Assembly (NCBI GenBank): GCA_043228905.1
Contig: JBHGNT010000013.1
Location: forward strand, 15,004,001 to 15,068,000
Direction of reading: 5' to 3'
DNA length: 64,000 bases
Source: Azolla caroliniana
Lineage: Eukaryota; Polypodiophyta
Below, in pieces: positions 33,151 to 45,263 of this stretch. The translations under genes and the position numbers were made by a program. Positions within the stretch are counted from its first letter, which is position 1. Each line of letters starts with the position of its first letter. Under the pieces are notes generated by a model. The model did no database searches. It was not told where the DNA came from and worked only from the letters and a program-made list of their open reading frames with translations.

Positions 33151-33769
33151 AGACCTTATCTATATATGGAATTCAGAAGGGGACGGGAGAGAGTGAGATA
33201 TGTATAGTAGAACTTCCGGGATTTCGTCATGGTTTCTGAACGGAATTCTAGCGTTGTTCTCCTAGTTACCGGTAAAGGCCAAAAAACAACGGCCAAGGAA
33301 AATGCACGTGGAAACGGGTTTGAGATTGGAAATTGGGACTCGGGAGGGTGATGGTTTTGAATACGGAGGGATATGGTGGTTGTTGTCCGGACAGAAAGGG
33401 GGGGGGGGGAGACAAGTGTGAAAGCGTCGTCCGGAGATTCAGCCGGTCCGTGGGCCAGCCCACACGGCACGGAACCAAATAATAATAATAACAATAATTT
33501 CACTTGGAAAACCAAACAAAAACAAAAAAAACAAAAGGCAAAAAACAAAAAACATTAATAATAAAAAAAAACACAAAACAATGAGCAATCAATCGTATAT
33601 TATTGATTTTTAAAAAACAAACAAGTAAAAAACATAAATACAAATAGAGACACGTTTATAATATATATGTATATATGACAGCATAGGGATTACTCCACGT
33701 CCCTATTTATACGTATACGTATATACGTATGTAGGGAAACACATTATACGGAAGAGTAAAAAGAAAGAA

Positions 33770-33775
33770 AGAAAG

Positions 33776-33818
<43 letters not shown>

Positions 33819-34028
33819 CTTCGCTCGTTCGCTCGCTTCCCTTTCCTTCCTTCCTTCCATCTGTACGTTTATGTATTCTCTCTCTCTCTCTCTCTCTCTC
33901 TCTGGTGACTGGTCTGTCTTTTGTTCGTATTTTAGTACAAATTTAAGTATTGTTTTGTTTTTGCTGGGGTCACGTCGCTGAGGATTTCGTGAAGATCTTA
34001 CTCCCTTCTCATTTGTTGGTCCCTTGAG

Positions 34029-34067
<39 letters not shown>

Positions 34068-34117
34068 CCAATAGCAGCTATATATATATTACGCAGTAGC
34101 GGCAGAAGCAGCTATAG

Positions 34118-34157
<40 letters not shown>

Positions 34158-35178
34158 TTCGTCTGTCTTCGTCTTCGTCGCCTGTGCTTTTAGATTCCTT
34201 AATTTCCTCTCTGTTTCTCCTTCTTCCCTTTTTATGACCCACCACCACCACCACCCCCCCCCCCCAAAAAAAATAAAAATAGAACCAACGCCTAATATAC
34301 AAAAAAAAAAACCTTCTTCGTACATACACACACGCAGATCACATCACATCCTACTATCCTATCCTATCCCCATTCCTTCCATTTTACTTTAGTCTTTTAA
34401 AAATAAATAAATAACCCCCATTTCACTGTTATTATCTTAGCAATTTGCAGACCTAGGGTTTCTCGTTCAGACCTCCACATCCGCTTCACTCTTCAGACAC
34501 AGAAGACACAGAGAGAGAGAGAGAGAGCAAACAAACCCACACACCCAAGTCTCATCGGACCATTAACGAGGATGAATATTCATTCATTCACAACTCTCCC
34601 TCTCTCTACTCTCTCTCTCTTCACAAGCTTCAGATTCTCTTCTGTTTTTCTCTCACCTTCAATTCAATCTTCTGTCTGACTTAATTACTTTTACACACAC
34701 ACACACACACACACTCACTCACTCACAAACTCACTGCCTTTTTTCTTCTTCGTTTTTCTCCTCCTCTTCCCTCCCTCCCTACCCTTCTACTTCCTTCCTC
34801 TTTCATTAATTCTTCTCCATCCTTCACTCAATCTTACCCCGCCTTCTGCTTCAAATCCTTCGTGCAAGCCGCAGCAGCAGCAGCTGTCTTTTCAGGATCA
34901 GCATTGAGTGTTCTGTTTTTGACGTTTCTGTAGCACTCACTCTCTTTCTGATCTCCCCCGTGCTCTCTGTAACACCCCCCCCCCCCCCCCCCTTCCCCTG
35001 ATCTTTTTCACATACATTTGTACAGCTTTCCATAGCTTATGTGCGTGAAGTAGTAGTAGTAGTAGTAGTAGTAGCCTAGCTTTTTACACGCTATATGCCG
35101 CTTCTTTCTCGTTCACATGACTCCCAATATCTTTCCTGCCTTTACTTTACTGCAAGAAACATCGAATGCAACTCCAAG
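33770..35178 (+). promoter_or_regulatory. Pyrimidine- and microsatellite-rich promoter and leader region of the BELL gene
   Basis: CT runs lie near 33780-33812, 33877-33903, 34033-34063 and 34118-34154. There is a CA run near 34693-34712, a GTA run at 35050-35075 and a CTGT run at 35217-35241. A poly-C tract lies at 34975-34992. No ORF is convincing. A leader intron probably starts at AAG|GTATGT (35178/35179) and ends at TTCTGCAG (36425). Confidence 0.4.
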
Positions 35179-36460
35179 GTATGTTCCACGAAAGAAAAGG
35201 ACTCCTCTCGATCCCTCTGTCTGTCTGTCTGTCTGTCTGTCTTATCTCTGCTAGTATCCGATTCCCAATTTCGAATGGCCTGCCTGCCTACCCATGAAGT
35301 GAAGTCCCTATATTGACTGATGGTCTACAATCATTGAGAATTAGTATACAGTGAGTAATGCCTTTTGCACACAATCTCTAATGTCTGAAGATGGAAAACC
35401 GTAAAACCAGAAAAAAAAAAAAAGAACCCTGCAGCTATGGTGTGTAACAAACAAACAAACAGCATTTGTGATAAAAAAAAAAGAAAAAAGAAAAAAAAGA
35501 AAAAGGAGTCACAATCCAATGGATGATATATGTATAAATAGAGCTCTAATCATGAAACGCAAACCAGATTGATGATGATACATGTAAATATATAATGGTT
35601 CAATCAGTAGGAACGGATGATGGCTTTTCATGGGGCTGTGGATAAATTTATTGCATGCATGGGAATGGAAGCTGGGATCTAGGGTTTGTGGAATTGCTCT
35701 GGATTTGAAGCAGTACAAGCTACTGGACATACACACACATGGACTTTCTTTTCTTCCTTTTTCTGGTAATAAAACCAGGAGTTTATAAGCAGAGGTCGTA
35801 TCAGTGTGTGCAGAGTATTTAGTAGCTGTTTTTGAGTTCATAAAAACTATGATGGTGTGATATATATGGCCTTCCTGTTCCATTTCGGAAGCAAGCTCTC
35901 TCCATCCTTCACTTTTCCTGTGTCCTTTTGACTCTTCGGAGCTGACTAAGTGAGGAAATCACCATAGCCATGCTCCAGTATTGGGTGTGGGGGGGGGGCT
36001 TCACAACACACAGTAAAAGAGGAACTAGACAGTGATTTCTTCCTAATTCGGTAGCTATTACATGAGTGTATCAGAAGGAGGGGCGTACAATACAATGTGT
36101 GATCTCTGTCACCCGGTAATATAATTTTAGGTGGAGAGGGGGGGGGGGGCATGATGATCGTCTTCGATTTATCGTTCTTCTCTGCAGAAAGATCTAAAGG
36201 CTCTCCACAATGTACGCTCTGTAGATGTATATGGTACAATAACAGTAACTTAATTCACAGAGTTAAACTACGGCTTATCATAAATCCTGCGCGACTATAT
36301 TAAATACAAGCAGCGATATCAAATCAAGCTATTTTCTTGCTGCTTGCTTTATTACTATTATTAATCTTCTGTTTTGTCATTTGGTTTAGATTATATACCT
36401 TCTGAAAGTTTTCTGTTTTCTGCAGGATTTGGTTACGAAATCCGCGCCCTACTCTTTGTG

Positions 36461-36568
36461 ATGATGGTAATGGTGCCTTGCAGACGATTCGGTGAAGAAA
36501 TAATTCGGCCTAGCAATCTTCTTCTTCTTCTTCTTCTTCTTCTTCCATTAATCCGCCATATCCATTGA
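36461..36568 (+). CDS. uORF of the BELL gene, 35 codons with a Leu run
   Basis: ATGATGGTAATGG at 36461 opens a 35-residue frame with a CTT-encoded run of nine leucines, ending in TGA at 36568. That is 108 nt before the main ATG. It lies in the last leader exon, after the presumed acceptor at 36425. It could lower translation of the main ORF; this is inference from position only. Confidence 0.4.
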   Translation: MMVMVPCRRFGEEIIRPSNLLLLLLLLLPLIRHIH

Positions 36569-36675
36569 AGAAAAGCTCGCTCCTCACCATTGTTGCTGCA
36601 TATTTTACCCCCCTTTCTCTACAACAGAAGGAAGCCACAGGTTACCATATTTTCTGCGTGTTGGCGAAACCGATC

Positions 36676-39600
36676 ATGGATGAGCGGAAACCATTCAATC
36701 AACACCATAGCCATCGCCATAGCCATAGCCATCTTCAGCAGGTCGGGAACCAGTTACAGTTCGCGCAATCACTGCTTCCCGGTTCAGATCAGGAGCATCA
36801 AATGAAAGGTTTCGATCCATACCCTGCTCAACTTAGCGGTCATGATGATCCACCTGCTGCTAATTCCATGGCGAATAGCTTCTGTAATACTCGGTTTCAG
36901 CAGGAATCGCGACGCAGTGACCCCAGCTCCACGGGGCGGACCAATCCTTTCTTTCATATCAGTGGATTAACAGCAGACATTCATGGTAATTCTCAGGGAA
37001 TGAGCCCCATGATCTGCTCTGGGGATCTCTCCCGATCAGCTCAACCTGGTATTGCACAGTACAGCAATTATCCTATCGTTATGGCCTCCGATCCATCGCT
37101 GCACCCTCTGCAGGCGAGATCAAAGCCTGTGGTTACAGTCGCCACTAATCCAGCAGTCAGCAGCGCTTTCTTTGCCATGGCGAATGATCATCATCGTCTC
37201 TCTCGCACTGCAAATCATCATCACCATCATCATCATCAGGCATCAGATCAAACGAGCGGTGAGCCATCCAACAAGAATTCCATGTCGAGCAGGTACACAG
37301 CGTTTCATCATAATCCAAGGGACGGGGCAGATCACATGGATATTCCGCTCCCTAATTCGCACTGCAGCATCCTGAACGATCACGCCTCCTCCTCCTCCTC
37401 TGATCCTGTCGCAGCAACTGCACTAGCAGAGCGGAAAAATCTGCATAATGTAATGAGCCTCAATGGAGGAACTAGTAATACCAGATATGGATATGGCAAC
37501 ATGATCGGTGCAGGAAACAACTCCAGCGATTCGCTAGCGATCCAAAGGCATAACGCGAATGGAATGAGCAGCTTATATCATGATGATCAGGCCGATAAGC
37601 GAGATGGACGCCATTCCGGCTCATCAGATTATGTGATGGTTATTCCTTCGCCTCTGGATGGAAGCGCAGTCGAAGAAAGAGCAGGGATTAATGTGTCCAG
37701 CAGTAGCAATTATTACACCATGATCGTTAACAGTCAGGGTAATTATCGCGCTAACCCTAGCCATGGCGAGCTTATGGATCATCATCATATGATGAAAGGA
37801 GGGAATGAGTATATGAACTACTTGGGAGGTTTCCATGGAGCAGCCACAGCTTCATCTCAAAGACCTCCTGTTAGCTGTGGTGGCGATGGCGGCCACTATA
37901 CAAGAGATCTTTCCCTCTCTCTGTCTGCACAGAAAACTTCTCATCGATTGCAGGCCAATGAAGCTCATGATCAAGTCTACCCTAACCTCCATGATAATCT
38001 TCGTACCGCTTCTGGCACCAACGCAGACATTACGATTGCTGCTCATCCTCATCCTCATCCTCATCATCAGGCTCAGCTCTCAGGTAGAAATGGAGCTTCT
38101 TGATGAATCGATTAAATCTGTCGTTTAAACCAATCTGTCTGCAAAATCATGAACTTTCTCTCTATGGCTATGGTGTGTTCTCGTACTCCATAAAATTCAC
38201 GTTCTCCAGTTAATGCAGACTCCCGCCATATTTCTACATGCATACTATCAATCATTTTCTATAATTGTGTGCTGTAATTTTTCTGCTATTCTGATACAAA
38301 TAAATCTGTCTTGTTTCGCGATGGATCAACGAATTATGACATGAAGCTGATTTAGATGATCCAATAATTGAAGAATTGAATTTCTGTTCATATATGTGTG
38401 ATCTTATGATCGCAGCAGTGGTGATGATGCAGCCGCAGGAGCAGCGAACAAGGTATATGGAGGAAGAATCATGGGGTATTATACAAAGCTCTGTGTATCT
38501 GAAAGCTACACAGCAGATACTCAGGGAGGTGGCAGTACGTTTATCGCACAAATCCGGCGGCCATCGTTCATATCAGGAGGCAGTAGAGGCGCAGAAGCTG
38601 AGCAATTACAATACAGTAATGGCGGGCGAGAAGATCAGAGACATGGAAATCCAACTGGCTACATGTGATCGTGCAGGGTCTAATCAGAAGGAGGAGGAGG
38701 AGGAGAAGGAGAAGGAGAATGATGATGATGATGGTGATGATAATGATGATAACAAGAAGCAGAAGCATGATTTGATGGCAGGAAACCCTAGATGGCATGG
38801 ATTGACACAGGATACTGCTGCAGTAGCGAAGCTTGAGGAGGTAAGGATCAATGGCGGGTGCAGTCACGAGGCTCATACATACATACGATCAGATCCTCCG
38901 GACAGCAGTTTAAGGGCAGTGATCCAACGGCCCAGTATGCCTACTAATTCTGCGCCTGCTATGGCGGCTGTTCGTCCTGCAAATAACATCGCTGGAATTT
39001 CTTCGTCCGATCGATCCCAGATACGGAGGAAGCTTTCCATCATGCTGGAAGAGGTATGTTCTCTCTCTGTCTCTCTGTCTCTGTCTCTGTCTCTGTCTTG
39101 ATCGTTGAATGCAAATTCTGTATAATAATTATAATAGCAGGCTGTGTGAATCATTTGTTGCTCATTCCATTCATTCTGTGGAGATTGTGGAGTCTGTTTG
39201 GATTTCTAGCTGCTGTTGGACTGTTAAAAACGACATACTACTGCTACATGCTTACGCTGATGGACATTAGGTTTAGGGTTTAGGGTTTAGGGTTTTAGGA
39301 TTTAGGGTTGATGATCATGCAACATATGCCCTAAATTACAAAGCTTCAGGTGCAAGTTTTGTTGAAAGACTTCATGAATTTTACAGAATTTTGCAATTCA
39401 CAGTATGCATCTCAATTTAATTTGGTGAGATATTTCCTCATATCCATCAAAGTGCCTGGGCCATTTGATCATGCAAAATCAATCGCTTCGGGATCACCAT
39501 TCTGTACAGCCAATCTTTATATGATTTATATGACTATTGTCCCTACCCAATCCTGTTTGTTCTGTTGATCTCTTGTACTAATCATATATATAATCATATA

Positions 39601-42323
39601 TATGCAATCAATCCCTGAGCTCCTACTTCCTGAATCAAATCCATAGATGAATCACGACCCATCAGTTTGTAAGCTACCTGAAGTATATGATTTATATGAC
39701 TAATGTCCCTACAAATCTTGTTTGTTCTGTTGATCTCTTGTACTAGTCATATAATCATACATGTGATCAATCCCTGAGTTCCAACTTCCTAAATAAGCGA
39801 AGAATCGAGCTAATTTTTGTCTCTTAAACACGCGCACTAGTATACGAAACCCGCATTATGATTATTAAAGGATCCAATCAATTCCATAGATGAATCATGA
39901 CCCATCAGTTTGTAAGCTTCCTTGGAGGTACTTCACTAAGTCTCTGGGTTTTTGGAGGCCTCCTCCAAAAACAGGAAGATGCAATTAAATAAGTACATAT
40001 CCATAGTTTAGATGGTTTTTTCAAGACACTTCAGGCAACTTCAATGGTTTTTCTTCATTCAATGGAAAAAAGAAACTTCGATAGAGTAAAATCCGTATTT
40101 TCAGTACAAAGAGAAGGCTCTCTTATCATATCCTGTTTTTATTTATTTATCTCCAAACCCTTGAAAGTTATGCATATGCTTTAAATGATATAACCTTGAA
40201 AGTTTGCAAGAATCTAATCAAGGGCCCCTTTATAATGGTGCCCTATTTTCTCAGTAGAGGGCCTATATATATTGACTGAATATGAACTATATATTCTACA
40301 TCTACTTTCTTAACATAAAATTCCTGACTAGAAATCCATAGAAGTAACTCACTCCCCTAAGTTCGATTTTAGGTTTTCCGTGATCCCCGACCGACCAAAG
40401 AAAAACTACTCCTGGGATTACTCATTGTATATGTTAGAAATAGGTGTTCTTGTCATCGAAAGCAAGCTTCCCGTCTTCAAAGAAATACATATAAATTAGT
40501 TAAATCCTCAATTGTCATGTGCATTTTCGATTTTGTGTGTGCGCGCAGCTCGACAAGAAGTACAGAATGTTCGAGGAAGAGATGCGGGTCGTGATGATGT
40601 TGTTCGAAGGAGCACCGAATAAGTGTGATGATGATAAGGACAATTATAATAACTCCATGGCTATGGTAATGGCAGGGGTGGCACCATATAAGGATATGGC
40701 AGCTAAAGCTGTCGAGACGCGGTTCCGCGTTCTCAGAGAATCCATCACACATCAGGCCTGTGCCCTCATGATCACCACGAACCTTGGCCCGAGTGTTGGA
40801 TCTGGATCGAAGCTCACCCATGGAGGAGAAGCCGGACACCATAGTTCTACCAGTAGTAATTTATTCAATGCAAGCCATTGGAATGATGGTAGTAGTATGG
40901 ATCCCGGAAATAGCCGGAGCAGGCGAATGCGTTTGCTCGACCATCAGTTCCGGCAGCAGAGAGCTCAAGCTCAAGCTCAAGCTCAGCAGCAGCATCAGTC
41001 TGGATCACTCTTCCATTCTCAACCATGGAGGCCCCAGAGAGGTCTCCCGGAACGATCTGTCTCGCTTCTTCGAGCTTGGCTCTTCGACCACTTCTTGCAC
41101 CCGTAAGTTCTCGCGCTTCTCGTCCGGTATCGTATAACATTTCTATGGCATTAAGTCTCGGGTTAGGTGTACCACAATACCACTTAAGTTCCTTCGTGCG
41201 TGTCCGAAACATTTTACGAGCTTTTCTTGTGTCGGTTATTGTAGGTATCCGAAGGACACAGAGAAGCTACTCCTTGCGAGGCAAACCGGGCTCACCCGAA
41301 ACCAAGTGTGAAACCAACTCAAACTCTTCATTTCTTTGTCAATGTTGCATCACTTCAATTATATATATATATATATATAGCACATCATGTATGTCAAGGT
41401 GCAATGGAATGTCGTGCTTTAATCAGGATCTTGTTGTAGTCTTTGCATATATGAGATAGTTGCTTGACTCTTTTTGTATCAACCATAGATTCAATCAATT
41501 AAAAAAAGTCCTTGTTGAGGGTTAGCAAGTCTTTGATATTGATTTCTTTCTACTTCAATGTTTATTCACACTCATTCGTCCATGTTTTTTCTTTTACCAG
41601 GTGTCCAATTGGTTCATAAATGCTCGAGTGAGATTGTGGAAGCCATTGGTTGAGGAAATGTACCAAGAAGAGAAGAAGTTGCCACAAGTGTGGCAAGGCG
41701 ATGATGCATCATGTACACTAGGAAATTCCGCAGGGACCAGCTCCAATGCGCATCTCCACCGAGAAACAATATCGGGTGGTCATTACGATTTTACTCGAAA
41801 CGAATCGGAGAAGCATGTGGGAGTAGTACCCTCCTCCAAGTTTGGTAGCCAACTCATGGAAATGCAAGAGCTTGTGTCAATGCAAGGGGGTGCAATCAAT
41901 ATGGAAGCCTCGAAGTTTCTAAAGAACTCATTGGTGCCGAGCCGTCATGAGTATGTGGATGGGTATAGAGATGATGCAAATGATCATTCTCATCATCATC
42001 AACAATTCGTGAGCACTAACCGGCCATCGGAGACAACCGTAACTATAGCCGGGCGCGTGTTAGAAGGCGATCAACAATGTGGATCGACTCACACATGGCC
42101 ATTTATACAACACCAAAGCATTCTTCCATTGGATGGGCATCAAGGACAACATTATGGCACTGACAATGCTGCCTTGATGAGGTTTGGGAGTAGTGCCGGA
42201 GGTGTGACACTCACACTAGGGCTCCAACAACACTCTAGCACTAGCCTTAGTGCTGCAATGGGATGTGATGTGGATGACATTGATCCTCATGTGAATGAAA
42301 TCCCCATGCCATTTCGCATGTAG
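36676..42323 (+). CDS. BEL1-like (TALE) homeodomain transcription factor, five coding exons
   Basis: Nuclear DNA-binding regulator that in plants partners KNOX proteins. Exons: 36676-38083, 38416-39053, 40549-41102, 41245-41305 and 41601-42323. All junctions are GT-AG, phases match, and the total is 3384 nt, giving 1127 residues. The first in-frame ATG is 36676. Features: a His/Ser/Asn-rich N-terminus; a DLSLSLS motif before the SKY box ([14 protein letters not shown], ~495-508); an acidic E/D run (~555-580); the BELL domain (~673-760); a TALE homeodomain ([13 protein letters not shown]...[15 protein letters not shown], ~842-902); and a C-terminal ZIBEL-like VTLTLGL (~1090). The 61-bp exon 4 inside the homeobox is typical of BELL genes. 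At 1127 residues it is much longer than the 400-750 usual in flowering plants. The BELL domain carries an apparent ~18-residue insertion ([12 protein letters not shown]). It cannot be assigned to a specific orthologue. Confidence 0.93.
39268..39312 (+). repeat. Short interstitial telomere-type repeat in BELL intron 2
   Basis: Four to five GGTTTAG/TTTAGGG units in a row, the last ones degenerate. TTTAGGG is the plant telomere repeat. Short copies (telo boxes) often occur in plant genes, or mark repaired breaks. Confidence 0.85.
39519..39930 (+). repeat. Imperfect direct duplication in BELL intron 2
   Basis: The phrases ATATGATTTATATGACTA, TTGTTCTGTTGATCTCTTG, ATCAATCCCTGAG and ATAGATGAATCA(C/T)GACCCATCAG each occur twice in the same order, about 170-250 bp apart. 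It is a diverged local duplication of roughly 170 bp. Confidence 0.7.
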
Positions 42324-45263
42324 AATTAGCGAATGCCTCAAGTAGCTATGTCGAATCATCTCTAGTCCAACATATTATCCTATATGTTCTTAATGGGCAT
42401 CATGTGACAACCATGGCCATTGTCGGGCATGTGGTTCATTATCTTTTCTTTAAATATCCCCCGCGTTGAACACTTGCCTAGATTATTCAAATTGGGCACA
42501 TTTTGTGTAAGGTGTGGATTCCACCACACCCACATGGTATAATGTGTGCATACGGAGATGTACCATATGTACCTAAACTACTTCGATTGAATAGCATGAC
42601 AAATTATTTCTTTCGTATTGAGGTTTGTCCCAACATGTTTAAATGCTAAGGAGTTTGTTGGTCTATCAAATTATGAGCCGATTTAAGGTAGGAAGTTGAT
42701 CATTGTCAATGCCTATATTTGTAAACTTGATGATTTTGTCATCATCTCAATAGCAATTTATTTGTATCATAAACTTGTCAATGCCTATATTTGTAAACTC
42801 AATAGCATTTCAAAGGACCACACATGACCAAAGTCTAGTGATCCCAACGGTATTTCAAATGACTCAAGATCGAGCTTGGTGAACATATTATAAGTCACGT
42901 ATGAATTTTGGTTGTTTGAATTTTGACATGGAGTAAGTAACTTTATGAAGAATGAAAAAACCCCAAGTGAGTTGGAACAATAAAAGAAAAGAAAGGGAGT
43001 CAAAAACCCAAACCAAACCAATCCTCGTTAGGAGATACCCTTCACCTATCACTTGGTTATTCATAGTTTTATAATCCCTTTTATGGAACTTGATTGTGGG
43101 ATGCCTTTCTTATTACTCTCAAACACATAGAATCGCACAATGGAGCTACCATTATGGTCCTCATTCTCTTTCCTTTCGCTTCTACTATGACCTACTTCCC
43201 TCCATATAGCCTGTCTACTTTAATGAATTAAGATAACCATGTTACTCAACAAGTACCCTATTTAATTGAAAGAGAGATTTAAGTGTTTATCTAATATAAC
43301 TTAATCTTATGAAATCTTCCCATATTTCAGGGTGACTAGGAATGGAGGGACAATGTGGTTCAACTCTGATGCTTGATGTTGATCTCTGCCATTTGGGAAT
43401 GACAAATTCAAGATTAAGTAAACATGTTGTGAATAATATAAACCGACACCTCCCCCCCCCCCCCCCCCTCCCCCACCCAAAGACATAGTAGTGACCCATG
43501 GAAGTGTGAAACAATGCTCCAAGGTAAGAGCCATGTTGCCTCCTTTGGGGAACAACAGGCAATGTTTGTCATGCATGATCATCCTTCATTTTACTCAATC
43601 TCACATTTGCTTGTTTAACCAAGGACTCTCCATAATTCAATCATTGCTCCTTGAGCTTGTCATGCATGATCATCCTTCATTTTACTCAATCTCACACTTG
43701 CTTGTTTAATCAAGGACACTCCATAATTCAACCATTGCTCCTTGAGCTTGTTTCTTCACATCTATGTATTCCCACATGCACCAAATTCAATTTTGGAAAT
43801 ATAGCAGAATTAACAAACAAATTATTATGTGGAAAAGTATAACAAAAAGCAGCAAAAAAATTGTTATGCATCACATAAATGTGGCTAAAGGAGTTCCATC
43901 AAGCAACATGTAATAAATACATAAACACGAGGAATCACACATCTTACACAATCATACTAATAGAAATGTGTTTTTAAGATGACTAATAAGTACACCATGA
44001 ATTGCTATTCTGTAGATGTTGTGTGATCCATTTGGCAAGATAGACATTGTTATAACTAGTTTATTAGTGTTACAATCCAATCTGAATCATGTTTAAAATA
44101 GCAAGTTAGAATAATATAGCTAGGAAATTGGCAACAATTTGATTCAGTTCATTTAGAGCATTTCCACACCAAACTATTAAAAAGTTTGAAACTTAACCAA
44201 ATGGAATGGAATGGAGTGGCAAAAATCTTTAAACAAAAAAATGGTCAAACAAATTGTTTGATGATTGATTTCCAAGTTAAAACCCAAGTTGGTTCAAGAT
44301 ATTTGGAAACTATTAAGCCGTTGAGTTTGCTGTTCAATTTTGATGCAAACCAAAGTATTGACAACTAATACACTCAATTTTCATAGATTTTTTATTGGAC
44401 AAACACTTAAAATTATGGTATTAACAAACCATTTAAATCCTTTGAAGTTTTGATTTAGAAACCAAGTAGATATTTTATATCAACAAAACAATTAAATTCT
44501 GAAATGATTTATAACTTTATTTATAGTTGATTCATATTCAATCAATATCTCAAAACTGTCCTATCCCTAAATGTTAAGTTGTTCAAGCCATGATTTGAAA
44601 CCCATTAAACTGCAAACTGTTAAGTCCGATAAAGACTGAAACCAAACCTTGAATTCCCCCAACTCAAACCAAACAGTTTACAAATAAGGCCAAACCAAAC
44701 CAATAAAGCCGGACACAATTTTTGTTTTCCAATTCAGCTCAAACCAAACTATTGTTGATTGCTAGTTATGTAAGAGTATAAGTGCTCTAAGGGACTGATA
44801 TGGGACTAAATCGTTTGGATGCATTCATGCAACCTCCACTTCTTGTACTTTTTATCTTTTTGGAACCATTCCTTGTACCTCACCTTCTTAACAAAGTATA
44901 ATGAAAGTGATAGCTCTTTGTGCAATATCAACATTACCTGGTTTAATCTCTATATTTGTTTTAACTCTCAATTGTTGTTAAGTACCAAGTCATATATTGA
45001 GTCCACTTTCACTTTTTCTTCCAAAGGCCTTTGGAAACCTTGCAGTTGCAGTTTTTTACATCCTTTACAAGAAGACCATTGCTTTAGGAATCATATCGTC
45101 AAGTTTGGTAATAAAATGCAACTTAACTATTCATATCAGGTGTACAACAAGATGACTTCCTATTCAATAAGTTACTTGCAAACAGGCACTACAATATCTG
45201 GAACAAAGCTGAAAAGAAATAAATTATAGATTTGATTTGATGTGATGCCATTAGCTGCACCCA
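42324..45263. other. Intergenic region between the convergent BELL and Nudix genes
   Basis: It holds the 3' ends of two convergent genes and AT-rich DNA. I see a poly-C tract (43449-43467), the 91-bp tandem duplication at 43565-43751, and no supportable gene. Confidence 0.5.
43565..43751 (+). repeat. Two tandem copies of a 91-bp unit
   Basis: The unit starting TGTCATGCATGATCATCC begins at about 43567 and again at 43658, with only a few mismatches (ACATTTGC/ACACTTGC, AACCAAGG/AATCAAGG). The repeat makes short ORFs on both strands that have no other support. Confidence 0.85.

Noticed and set aside
33156-33548. 130-codon minus-strand ORF in a locally GC-richer patch
   Set aside because: Starts in an A-rich run giving Phe/Cys codons, has no recognisable domain, and the alternative frame is also open.
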